Part shown: positions 33,584 to 41,781 of the stretch, piece by piece
Layout of the letters: each line of letters begins with the position of its first letter
Numbering within the stretch: the first letter of the stretch is position 1
Source: Elusimicrobiota bacterium
GTDB lineage: Bacteria; Elusimicrobiota; Elusimicrobia; UBA1565; UBA9628
Assembly: GCA_016212795.1 (NCBI GenBank)
Contig: JACRDT010000025.1
Span: 107,445-171,444 of the forward strand
Length of the DNA: 64,000 nt
Direction: 5' to 3'
The notes under the pieces: model-generated
What the model saw: the letters and a program-made list of their open reading frames with translations, nothing else
Databases searched by the model: none
What the model was told of the DNA's origin: nothing
Program-made: the position numbers and the translations under genes

Positions 33584-34948
33584 TCATCCCGACTTCCCGG
33601 GCGTCAGGCTGCGCAGCGATTCGCGCGCTTTGAGGAGCTCCACCGCCCGATCGAGCGTCTCGTCGCGGACCATGTGCTCCTTCTTGATCACGGATTTGGG
33701 CTTCTTGTCCTTCTCGTAGATCATGTCCCACTGCACGTAGAGCTTGCTCTCCGTCTCCCTGGAGATGGGGACGACGATGTCCGGCAGGATCCCGCCGGTC
33801 TTGTTCTTCTCGTCGCGGTGGATCATGCGGCCGGCCGGGGTGTAGTAGCGCGCCACGGTCAGCCTCAGGCCCGAGCCGTCCGCGAGCGGGATGACGGACT
33901 GCACGCTGGCCTTGCCGAACGTGCGCGTCCCGAGGACCACCGCCCGATGGTGGTCCTGGAAGGCCCCGGCGACGATCTCGGAGCCGGACGCCGAGCCCTC
34001 GTTGACCAGCACCACCAGGGGGATGTCGGCGTAGGGCGCCTCGGGGCCGGTCCTGAACTCCTGGGGCTTCTCGACCTTGCGGCCGCGGGTGGAGACGACC
34101 AGCTTGTTGCCGCCGAGGAACTGGGAGGACACGTCGATCGCCGAGGTCAGGAGCCCGCCCGGGTTGTTGCGCAGGTCCAGGACGAGGGAGCCCATGCCCT
34201 CCTTCGTCATGCTCTTCATCGCCGCCTGGACGTCCTCGGTCGTGCGGGCGTTGAAATCCGTGATGCGCATGTAGCCGATGTCTCCCTCGATCTTCCAGAA
34301 CTGGACGGACTCGATCTTGATGGTCTCCCGCGCCAACGCGAACTCGTGGGTCGTCCACGGCCCCGTCGCCTTGGAGTCCTCCGGCGGACCCCGCATGATC
34401 ATGAGCTTGACCTTGGTCCCGGGCCGCCCCCGCAGCCTCTTGAGAGCCTCGCTCAAGACGATATCCCGGGTCGTCTCCCCGTCGATCTCCACGATCCTGT
34501 CGTTGGGCAGGATGCCCATCCTGTACGCGGGCGACCCGGGCATGGGCGTCACGACGGTCAGCCACTCGTCCTTCATGCCCAGGCGCAGCCCGAGGCCGCC
34601 GAACTCCCCCTCGGTCTCGGTCTTGAGCTCCTTGTGCAGCTCCGGCTCCAGGAACTGGGAGAAGGGGTCCAGCGCCCCGACCATCCCTTCCGCGGCGCCG
34701 TAGACCAGCCGCTGGACGTCCGGCTCGTCCACGTGGTTCTGCTGGATGTAGTCGAGGACGTCCACCAGGATCTTGAGCTTCTCGTAGGCGTCGTCCTCCG
34801 CGGGCTTGGCGGACTTGCCCGGCTTGACCTGCGTGGCCGGCGCGGCCGTCGTGACCGGCGCGGGCGGCATGGCGGGCGCCGCGGCGAGCCCGGACCCGGA
34901 GAGGACAACCGCCATGGAGATCGAGAACATCGTGACGCGTCTTGTCAT
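33584..34948 (-). CDS. C-terminal processing protease, S41 family (CtpA-like)
   Basis: 454 residues from ATG 34948, which sits 6 nt after GGAG; ATG 34951 is nearly as good. Signal peptide (FSISMAVVLSGSGLAAAP), Ala/Pro linker, PDZ domain (about 130-210; GLGLRLGMKDEWLTVVTPMPGSPAYRMG) and S41 protease with Ser in NEGSASGSEIVAG and Lys in TFGKASVQSV, both catalytic residues present. It works in the periplasm and typically trims envelope proteins or peptidoglycan enzymes. The neighbour upstream is an EnvC-like cell-division factor, a common arrangement. Confidence 0.9.
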   Translation of the reverse strand: MTRRVTMFSISMAVVLSGSGLAAAPAMPPAPVTTAAPATQVKPGKSAKPAEDDAYEKLKILVDVLDYIQQNHVDEPDVQRLVYGAAEGMVGALDPFSQFLEPELHKELKTETEGEFGGLGLRLGMKDEWLTVVTPMPGSPAYRMGILPNDRIVEIDGETTRDIVLSEALKRLRGRPGTKVKLMIMRGPPEDSKATGPWTTHEFALARETIKIESVQFWKIEGDIGYMRITDFNARTTEDVQAAMKSMTKEGMGSLVLDLRNNPGGLLTSAIDVSSQFLGGNKLVVSTRGRKVEKPQEFRTGPEAPYADIPLVVLVNEGSASGSEIVAGAFQDHHRAVVLGTRTFGKASVQSVIPLADGSGLRLTVARYYTPAGRMIHRDEKNKTGGILPDIVVPISRETESKLYVQWDMIYEKDKKPKSVIKKEHMVRDETLDRAVELLKARESLRSLTPGKSG

Positions 34949-34968
34949 CATTCGCTCCTTTATCAAGA

Positions 34969-35132
34969 GAACGGCATCGGCCCCACCCGCTACTCACCCC
35001 TCCCGCGGGACAGACCGATGAAACGGCTTCTGCCCCCCGCTACTCGCCCCCCCGGGGGGGGGGGGGGGGGCGAGTGACTGCGGCATCGGCCCCACCCACT
35101 ACTCGACCCTCCCGCGTGGAGGGTCGAGTGAT
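34969..35132 (+). repeat. Three consecutive palindromic repeats, family A, with a G17 tract
   Basis: Units from 34969, 35018 and 35081, each with an ACGGCAT/ACGGCTT-like flank, CTACTC core and inverted end. The middle unit has C7 followed by 17 consecutive G (35054-35070). They fill the gap between the envC-like gene end and the protease start; the last unit runs into the envC-like 3' end. Confidence 0.78.
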
Positions 35133-36331
35133 TTCAGCCACACCAAGGGGTCCAGCGCCTCGCTGCCCAGGCGGATCTCCAGGTAGAGCCGTCCGGCCGA
35201 CCCGTGGAGGCTGGTCCGGGCGACGGCTTCGCCCGCGAGCACCGGGTCTCCTTTCTTCTTCAGGATCTCCCCGAGCTCGCCGTAGACGCTGAAGAACTCC
35301 CCGTGGTCCAGGATGACCACCTGGCCGTAGGAACGGAAGGGACCGGCGAAGATCACCCGGCCGGCCGCGACGGCGCCCACGGCGGCCTGCGCCGCGGTCT
35401 CGATCCTGATGCCCTGGTTGATCGACCAGGACCCGAGCTTGGCGTCCTTCTCCTTGCCGAACCTGCTCACCAGCCGGCCTTCGCAAGGCCACGGCAAGGC
35501 GTGCTTGGGCAGGCTCATCAAGCCTCCCGACGGGCGCACGATCTTCGAGAGCTTCGCGATCGACTCGAGCATGCGCCGCAGGGCCTTGGCCGACTCCTCG
35601 AGCTCCCGGGCCCGCTCGAGCGCGGCCTGGGTCCTCTCCTTGATCCCGTCCATCTCGGCCTTCTTGCCCTGGTACTGCGCCTCGGTCTGCAGCTTCTCGG
35701 CCGCGGCCAGGCCCTTGGCCTCCGAGAGCTTGAGCGCCGCGGCCTGGGCGTCGCCCACGAGCCTCTCGGTCTTCGACGCCACGCCCTCCAAGCCGGCCAC
35801 CAAGGCCGTCTTCTCGACGATGGCCGACCGGCGGAACTCCTCCTTCCACAGGCTGCGGGAGCCGAAGGCATCGTCGCGGGCGGCCCGCTCCGAGACGTAC
35901 TGGGCGGTCTCGGCGACGACCATCGAGCGCCACAATCCCCCGACCGTCCGGAGCGCCAGGAGCCGGGAGCGCAAGGACTGCCGCTTCTCCTCGGTCCGGT
36001 TCAGATCGCCCTGGATGGAAGACAGCTTCCTGCGGGCCGCCTCGCTCTGGACCTCGAGCTTCTCGACGTCGTGGCGCACGACCTTCTCGAGCTGCCGGTA
36101 GCGTTCGATGTCCTGCCGGGCCTCCTGCATCTCCTTCTGGATGCGGTTGAGCTCGAGGCGCTTGCTCGCGCCGGCCTTGTCGCCGTCCGCGGCGGCCGAC
36201 GCCTTTCTCGAGGGCGCCCCGGACGCTCGGCCTCCGGCCTCGACCGCGTCCGCGGCGCCGACCCCGGCCAGCGCCACGGCGAGCAGCGCCGCGCGCCGAG
36301 CGCTCCGGCGGCGGAAGGGACGGTGGCTCAC
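35099..36331 (-). CDS. envC: EnvC/NlpD-like division factor with degenerate M23 domain
   Basis: 410 residues. GTG start at 36331 overlaps the ftsX stop (GTGA). Signal peptide (AALLAVALAGVGAADA), a long coiled coil (about 50-270) and a C-terminal LytM/M23 domain (about 290-400). The zinc ligands are missing: NQGIRIE replaces HxGxD and LYLEIR replaces HxHFE, as in E. coli EnvC. It is therefore probably an amidase activator controlled by FtsX, not a hydrolase itself. An ftsE gene is not adjacent. Confidence 0.82.
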   Translation of the reverse strand: MSHRPFRRRSARRAALLAVALAGVGAADAVEAGGRASGAPSRKASAAADGDKAGASKRLELNRIQKEMQEARQDIERYRQLEKVVRHDVEKLEVQSEAARRKLSSIQGDLNRTEEKRQSLRSRLLALRTVGGLWRSMVVAETAQYVSERAARDDAFGSRSLWKEEFRRSAIVEKTALVAGLEGVASKTERLVGDAQAAALKLSEAKGLAAAEKLQTEAQYQGKKAEMDGIKERTQAALERARELEESAKALRRMLESIAKLSKIVRPSGGLMSLPKHALPWPCEGRLVSRFGKEKDAKLGSWSINQGIRIETAAQAAVGAVAAGRVIFAGPFRSYGQVVILDHGEFFSVYGELGEILKKKGDPVLAGEAVARTSLHGSAGRLYLEIRLGSEALDPLVWLKSLDPPRGRVE

Positions 36332-37119
36332 GCTGACAGGGCGTCCTCGGGCCGCCCCTCCTTGGCCTTGGGCTGCGCCGCGGCTCTGACCACGTCGAGC
36401 GACCAGGCCAACCCCGCCGCGCAGAGGACCCACAGGAGGACCCGCCAGGACCGCGGCGCGTCCCAATGGAGGAGGTGCCGGCGCATAGGGAAAGCCAGCA
36501 AGAAGACCGCCCCCTGCCCTGCCAGCGCCCCGGCGCCGACGGCCAGCGTCTGCCCCCAATCGGACCTGCCCTTCCGGAGCCAGATCCCCGCCAGCATGCA
36601 GGCCGCCGAAAGGGTCATCGCGGCGTTGACCGCCAGCCCGATGACGCTGCCGTAGAACCGCGCCTGCAGGATGGCCGCGACCTGCGCGCTTTTGTACCGG
36701 ACGTCCGCCACCTCTTCCATGGCGAACGCCTGCGCCACCAGCTGGTGCACGCGGGCGATCCCGTCGGGGCTCATCCTGACGTCCAGCGCGGCGGGGAGGG
36801 GATTCTCCCCCAGGATGGCGACGGACTCGAAGAGCTCGGCGTCCTCCTGGCGCAGGTCCGCCAGGGACTCGTCGGGGCTGACGAAGGTCGTCCCATCGAC
36901 GTCGGGCACCGCGCCGAGCTTGTCTTGCGCCACCTTCACCGCGCGCTCGGGCAGGCCTTTCTTCAAGAACACCGCCACCCGGAAATCCTGGTAGGCGACC
37001 CGTTCGAAACGGCGGCAGTGGGACTCCAGCAACAGCAGCGCCCCGCCCGTCAAGCCGAGGATCAACCCCAGGGCGAAGGACACCGCCAGGAACCGACGGA
37101 GCGGGACCGGGCCGGGCAC
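36328..37119 (-). CDS. ftsX: Cell-division permease FtsX
   Basis: 263 residues. First membrane helix near 10-32, an extracytoplasmic domain with the FtsX-typical VAVFLKKGLPE and ENPLPAALDVRM, then three helices near 155-245 with a charged C-terminus. FtsX transmits the state of the FtsE ATPase to peptidoglycan hydrolase activators. Overlap with the EnvC-like gene supports this. No FtsE lies next to it; the gene upstream is an unrelated secreted protein. Confidence 0.82.
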   Translation of the reverse strand: MPGPVPLRRFLAVSFALGLILGLTGGALLLLESHCRRFERVAYQDFRVAVFLKKGLPERAVKVAQDKLGAVPDVDGTTFVSPDESLADLRQEDAELFESVAILGENPLPAALDVRMSPDGIARVHQLVAQAFAMEEVADVRYKSAQVAAILQARFYGSVIGLAVNAAMTLSAACMLAGIWLRKGRSDWGQTLAVGAGALAGQGAVFLLAFPMRRHLLHWDAPRSWRVLLWVLCAAGLAWSLDVVRAAAQPKAKEGRPEDALSA

Positions 37120-38613
37120 TTAGGTCTTCTTATACGGATTGAAGACGTTGAGGTGCTTCAGGAGCCCCAGGCTCATCGGCGAGAGGAGAAGGAGCACCGT
37201 GAGCATGACCAGCAAGGGCGACCGGGAGAGGACGAACGAGAGGAACCCCTTGCGCCGCGAGACGGCCTTCTCGGCCTGGGGCGTCTCCGGCATGGGGAGG
37301 ATCTTGACGATGCTGAAGTCGGCCATGGCTTTCGAGATGTTCCGCACCGGGATCGTGCCGGAAACCACGATGACCGTCTCCTTCCCGCCCGGGGACTCCT
37401 GGAAGCCGATGGTCCGGCCGAGCGAGAACCCGGTCTCCGCCCCCAGACGGCGCAGGATATCGGCCAAGGCCCCGTCGGCGGCGGCGTCCGTCGCCGACGC
37501 CCCGCCCGGCTCCTGCGCGCCTTCCTTGAGCGCGCCGGCACCGGGCGAGCGGAGGGCGTCCGCGCCCGGCACCTCCGGGCTTCCAGGACGCCCTGCGGCA
37601 CCGGGCGAGCGGAGGGCGTCCGCGCCCGGCACCTTCGGCACCCTGATGCCGACCAGGATCTCCGTGGTGGCCTGCGCCGTGACGACCGGGCGAGAGCCGT
37701 GCGGCTCGATCTCCAGGCGCGAGACCGCCGTCACGCGCATGGCGCTGGCGATCTTGTCCGGCGGCATCCAGCCGCGGATGCTGACGCGGCCGGCCACCGA
37801 ATCCCGGAGGGATTCAGGGTTGGGGTCGACGCGGAAATCGGCGACGCGCTGGAGCTCGGCCACGGCATCCTTGACCGCGTCGCGCAGGTCCCCCTGGGAG
37901 GCTTGAGCGGGAGCGTCGGCGCCCTGGGCGGCGTCGGCGGTCTTGGGCACGGCCAGATCGAACCTGACGAGGAGCTCGCGGCCTCGATTCCCCCCGCCGG
38001 CCGAAGCGTAAGGCGGCACCACGAACGGACGCTCGCCGCCGGCCTTGCCGGCGGGGAGATGTCCCGGGCGGCCCGCGTCGGGCGCCGGGTCGGGAGCCCG
38101 CTCATCCGCCTTGGCCGACGACTTCTGCGTCGGGGCGACGAGACCGTCCCAGAGGGCGTAGCGCTTGCGCTCCTCCGGGCTCAGGACGTCATCGCCGGCC
38201 TTGCTTTCTTTCTGGGCGGACGGATCGACCTGCTCCGCCTCCGGCTGGCCGGACGCGGCCGAGCCGAGGGTGGAAGGCGTCGCGGTCCCCCCGGCGGCGG
38301 GGACCATGGAGACGGCCGGGGCCGAGTGCGACGGCGAGGGCGCCTGGACGGCGTCGGACGCGGCTTCCTCGCCCTGGGCGCCCTGCGGGGCCGGCTTGCC
38401 GTCAGCGGTGATGGGGCCGAAGGTGCCTTGTCCGCCTTCCTGCCTCGAAGCGGTCTCCAAGGCGTCGGAAGCCGCTCCCGTGGGATGCTTGTAGGCGCCG
38501 TTCTCCCCGATGTACTTGGCGCCGAAGGGCTTCTTCTTCGCGGGGGAAGAGTCGTCGGCGTACGCGCCGTTCAGGACCAGCAGAAATGAAAATAGATAGA
38601 GGTGGGGACCCAT
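37120..38613 (-). CDS. Exported or membrane-anchored protein, unknown
   Basis: 497 residues from ATG 38613; ATG 38628 is an alternative. Signal peptide (MGPHLYLFSFLLVLNGAYA), a long Ala/Pro/Gly-rich low-complexity region (about 25-190), a more ordered part (about 195-320; GRELLVRFDLAVPKT; VAGRVSIRGWMPPDKI; RLEIEPHGSRPVVTAQ), a tandem 60-bp repeat (PGADALRSPGA twice), another ordered part (about 385-440) and one C-terminal membrane helix followed by a basic tail. No family recognised. It is immediately followed by ftsX, so a role in envelope or division is possible. Confidence 0.6.
   Translation of the reverse strand: MGPHLYLFSFLLVLNGAYADDSSPAKKKPFGAKYIGENGAYKHPTGAASDALETASRQEGGQGTFGPITADGKPAPQGAQGEEAASDAVQAPSPSHSAPAVSMVPAAGGTATPSTLGSAASGQPEAEQVDPSAQKESKAGDDVLSPEERKRYALWDGLVAPTQKSSAKADERAPDPAPDAGRPGHLPAGKAGGERPFVVPPYASAGGGNRGRELLVRFDLAVPKTADAAQGADAPAQASQGDLRDAVKDAVAELQRVADFRVDPNPESLRDSVAGRVSIRGWMPPDKIASAMRVTAVSRLEIEPHGSRPVVTAQATTEILVGIRVPKVPGADALRSPGAAGRPGSPEVPGADALRSPGAGALKEGAQEPGGASATDAAADGALADILRRLGAETGFSLGRTIGFQESPGGKETVIVVSGTIPVRNISKAMADFSIVKILPMPETPQAEKAVSRRKGFLSFVLSRSPLLVMLTVLLLLSPMSLGLLKHLNVFNPYKKT
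37537..37634. repeat. 60-bp tandem repeat with GCGAGCGGAG palindrome (family D)
   Basis: Copies 37537-37574 and 37597-37634 share GGCACCGGGCGAGCGGAGGG and CGTCCGCGCCCGGCACC, spaced exactly 60 bp so the frame is kept (PGADALRSPGA twice). Confidence 0.8.
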
Positions 38614-38664
38614 AGCTGATATTAGCATATCCCACGGCCCAAGGCAAGCCCGCCGAGAGCCTCG

Positions 38665-40218
38665 TCAAGGACGCCTGAGGCGGGGGAACGCCCCGATCGC
38701 CGAGCCCAAGGCGAGCGCCAGCAAGGAGTGCCGGAGCGCCTCCATCAGAGGGAGGCCGACGTTGGAGAGGCCCATGATGAGGCTGGCCGGCCCGAAGAGG
38801 CTCAACAGGAGCCACGGCCTGGGGTCACCGGCGGGCTGGGGCCCGCCGTCGCCGCCCGGCCGCCCCCAACCGGCGCCGACGAGTTCAAGGGCCCGCACCA
38901 GGCACGGCAGGCCCAACAAGACCCCCCTCCATTGCCACGGCAGCCACCACAAGGCCTCCCCGGGGAAAACGTCGAGGACCCGGCCGACGGCCGAGGCCAA
39001 GGGGTCGTCCACGGCGTCCAGGCAGGCGAAGGCCAACGCCGCCAGGGCCAGCGCCTTGGCCAAGAACGCCACGGTGATGGGCGCCTCGCCGAGCCGTCTC
39101 ACGCCCGACCAGGGCGGCGGGAAGAGGCTCAGCAGCCCGAGCGCCAGCGGAGCGGCCAGGCACCAGACCTTCAACCCCGGGGCCATGGCGCCGCCCGCGT
39201 GGAACGCCGCGACGCGGGCCCCGAGGCCGGCCAGGACGGCCACGCCCCAGCACGTCGCCAAGCCGGCCGCGATCTCAAGCACGGGCGACGCCAGGGGCAT
39301 CTCCCGGCGGGCCCAGGTCTTCACGGCCTTGAGCGTCCCGAGGGCGAACCTCACGGCGAGCAGCGGCCCCGCCAGCGCGACGAGGCCCAGGAGCGCCTTC
39401 CAGAGCCATCCCCGACCAAGACCCTGTTCCTCCCGCGGCCGGGGCAGGGAGAACTCCACGCCGCGCTTGCGCAGCTCCTTGAGCGACTCGCGCAGCGCCG
39501 CGATGCACTTCTCCACCCCCCACTCGGGCGGCAGGCGCCAGACGATGAGCCGCCCGGTCCCGCCGAAGACGGCCCGCCGGCATCGGCGGCCCGAAGCGTC
39601 GAGCGCCAGGTCGACCCTCCCCAACTCCCGCCCCCAAGCCGACAAGACGGCGTCCCCCGGGACGCCGTCGGCGGCGTCGGCGCCGAGGACGGGGGTCATG
39701 CCGGCCCGGGAGAGCGTCCTGGCCGCCTCGGGAGCGATGCCGGCCGACAGCCCTCCCCAAGGGAATCGGTCGGGGAACTCCATGAAGAAGAACCCGCCGG
39801 CCGCCGAGGTCGAGACGGCGATGCCCGCGGAGCGCGCCGCCGCCGCGGCCCTCGACAGCACGGCCCTGTCCCGGATCCAGACCACGCTCGGCTTGAGCGT
39901 CGCGCCGGGCGCGAGCAGCCCCATGGCGCTCCATTTCTCCCACTCGGCCTTCGAGAACCCAAGGAGCCTGCCGTCCGCGGCCAGGTCCGAGAGCCTCTCC
40001 TCGGGGACCAGGGCCGCGGCGACGCCGATGACGCCCAGGCGGTCCCAGCAATCCCGGGCCGGGTAGCCGGTGCGGGCGCAGAGCGCCTCGACCTCGCGGG
40101 CCGAGACCCCCATGACCACGGCAGCCGGCCGCTCCCAGGCGTGGGCCCGCCAGCCGAGGGCCGCGGCGACGACGACCCAGGCGAGGAGGTTCAGGGTGGA
40201 TGGGATGCCGCGTGTCAA
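38665..40218 (-). CDS. DUF5693-like membrane protein
   Basis: 517 residues from TTG 40218, whose codon overlaps the glgA stop (TTGA). An N-terminal helix (LNLLAWVVVAAALGW), a soluble domain (about 30-250) with AALVPEERLSDLAADGRLL and the pattern of a TIM-barrel-like fold, then about seven hydrophobic helices in the C-terminal half. This resembles DUF5693 proteins, which are found with envelope polysaccharide genes. Function unknown. Longer frames upstream overlap glgA and are not supported. Confidence 0.5.
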   Translation of the reverse strand: MTRGIPSTLNLLAWVVVAAALGWRAHAWERPAAVVMGVSAREVEALCARTGYPARDCWDRLGVIGVAAALVPEERLSDLAADGRLLGFSKAEWEKWSAMGLLAPGATLKPSVVWIRDRAVLSRAAAAARSAGIAVSTSAAGGFFFMEFPDRFPWGGLSAGIAPEAARTLSRAGMTPVLGADAADGVPGDAVLSAWGRELGRVDLALDASGRRCRRAVFGGTGRLIVWRLPPEWGVEKCIAALRESLKELRKRGVEFSLPRPREEQGLGRGWLWKALLGLVALAGPLLAVRFALGTLKAVKTWARREMPLASPVLEIAAGLATCWGVAVLAGLGARVAAFHAGGAMAPGLKVWCLAAPLALGLLSLFPPPWSGVRRLGEAPITVAFLAKALALAALAFACLDAVDDPLASAVGRVLDVFPGEALWWLPWQWRGVLLGLPCLVRALELVGAGWGRPGGDGGPQPAGDPRPWLLLSLFGPASLIMGLSNVGLPLMEALRHSLLALALGSAIGAFPRLRRP

Positions 40219-41678
40219 GTCCGCACTAGCCTGCGCAAGCGCCGATACAGGTCGAGATAGATCGAGGTCGACCGGTCCCAGGAGAAATCGCGCTCCATGG
40301 CCGCGGCGACGCGGGACCGCCAGTCCGCCTTGGCGGCGTAGACGGCCAGCGCCCGATCGATGGCCCGGCCGAGGTCCTCGGCGTCCTCGGGCTCGGCCAC
40401 GAAGCCGTTGGGGACGGCGGCGCCGGAGGCGTCCTCCGGCGCGGCCTCGATGACCGTGTCGGTCAGCCCCCCGGTCCGGCTGACGACGGGCAGGGTCCCG
40501 TAGCGCATGGCGATCATCTGGCTGAGGCCGCAAGGCTCGAACCGCGACGGCATCAGGAAGAGGTCCGCCCCGCCGTAGATCTTGTGGACCATGGGCTCGT
40601 CGAAATCCTGGCGGAAGAAGACCGACCCGGGATGTTCCCGGGCGAACGCCGCGAGCATCCCCGACACCTCCGCCTCGCCCAAGCCGAGGACCGCCACCTG
40701 GACGCGGCCGAGCCGCCCCTGGAGCGCCCGCAGGCCCACGTCGAGGCCCTTCTGCCGGACCAGGCGGGAGACGATGCCGATCAGCGGGATATCGGGCCGG
40801 GCCTCGAACCCGCACGCGGCCTGAAGGTCGGCTTTGCAGGCGGCCTTGCCCTGCTCGACGCTGGCCAACGAGTACTTCTTCGCCAGATGCCTGTCCGTCT
40901 GGGGGTTCCAGGCCTCGTAGTCGACGCCGTTGAGCACCCCCTGCAGGTCCGCGCCGCGGGACCGCAGGACCCCCTCGAGCCCGAAGCCCTTCTCGGACTC
41001 CCGGATCTCGCGGGCGTAGGCGGGGCTGACCGTCGTGACGAGGTCCGCATGCACCAGGCCCGCCTTGAGGAAGCCGAATTTCCCGGCGAACTCCATCCGC
41101 CCCGAGCTGAAATCAGAGTCGGCGAACCCGGCCAGGGCGAAGGTCTCCGGCGGGAAGAGCCCCTGGTAGGCGAGGTTATGGACCGTGAGCACGGTCCGGG
41201 CGGCGCCGAGATGGGGATCCTCATGGTAGACGCGCTTGACGTAGGCCGCGATCAAGGCCGTCTGCCAGTCGTGGAGATGGATGATGTCCGGCTTGAAGCC
41301 GAGGCTCTTGACCCCTTCCAACACGGCGCGCGAGAAGATGATGAAGCGGCGCTCGTTGTCGGGGAAATCCTTGCCGTTCGTGCTGTAGAGGCCCTCTCGG
41401 TCGAAGGACTCCGGGTGGTCCACGAAGTAGACGGACACGGCCTTCCACTGCATGTAGCGCAGCGAGACCTGCACCTGCTCGCGTCCCACGGCGACGGTGA
41501 CGGGCTGCGCCATCCCGCCGACGATCCCGGTCGCGTCGATGTCCCGGTACTTGGGCAGGAAGAGGCAGACGTCGTTGCCCTCGTTGCCCAGCCGCTGCGC
41601 CAACGCCCCCACCACGTCGCCCAGGCCCCCCGTCTTGCAGAAAGGGACCGCCTCGGTCGCCGCGTGGAGGATTCTCAT
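40215..41678 (-). CDS. glgA: Glycogen synthase GlgA (GT5)
   Basis: 487 residues, the normal GT5 length, using ADP-glucose to extend alpha-1,4-glucan. Seen: ADP-glucose site KTGGLGDV near the N-terminus, DWQTALIAAY, TVHNLAYQG, GVLNGVDYEAWNP, IGIVSRLVRQKG and the C-terminal catalytic EPCGLSQMIAMRYGTLPV. The start at 41678 lies 8 nt after GGAGG that is part of a family A palindrome, so the repeat supplies the ribosome-binding site. Confidence 0.95.
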   Translation of the reverse strand: MRILHAATEAVPFCKTGGLGDVVGALAQRLGNEGNDVCLFLPKYRDIDATGIVGGMAQPVTVAVGREQVQVSLRYMQWKAVSVYFVDHPESFDREGLYSTNGKDFPDNERRFIIFSRAVLEGVKSLGFKPDIIHLHDWQTALIAAYVKRVYHEDPHLGAARTVLTVHNLAYQGLFPPETFALAGFADSDFSSGRMEFAGKFGFLKAGLVHADLVTTVSPAYAREIRESEKGFGLEGVLRSRGADLQGVLNGVDYEAWNPQTDRHLAKKYSLASVEQGKAACKADLQAACGFEARPDIPLIGIVSRLVRQKGLDVGLRALQGRLGRVQVAVLGLGEAEVSGMLAAFAREHPGSVFFRQDFDEPMVHKIYGGADLFLMPSRFEPCGLSQMIAMRYGTLPVVSRTGGLTDTVIEAAPEDASGAAVPNGFVAEPEDAEDLGRAIDRALAVYAAKADWRSRVAAAMERDFSWDRSTSIYLDLYRRLRRLVRT

Positions 41679-41781
41679 ATCACTCGCCTCCCCCACGGGG
41701 AGGCGAGTAGCCGAGGGGGCATGTCACTTTCCTCCCCCGCGGGGAGGAAAGTAGCCGAGGGGGCCGATGCCGTTTCATCAG
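41679..41781 (-). repeat. Two palindromic repeats, family A; one provides the glgA RBS
   Basis: 41679-41723: CACTCGCCTCCCCC / GGGGAGGCGAGTAG. 41722-41781: CACTTTCCTCCCCC / GGGGAGGAAAGTAG then GGGGCCGATGCCGTTTCATC. Compensatory change (CGCC/GGCG to TTCC/GGAA) keeps the second stem paired, which indicates selection for the hairpin. Confidence 0.82.

Noticed and set aside
26640..35132. CRISPR-like repeats
   Set aside because: The repeats are irregularly spaced, in both orientations, separated by genes, and without regular spacers or cas genes.
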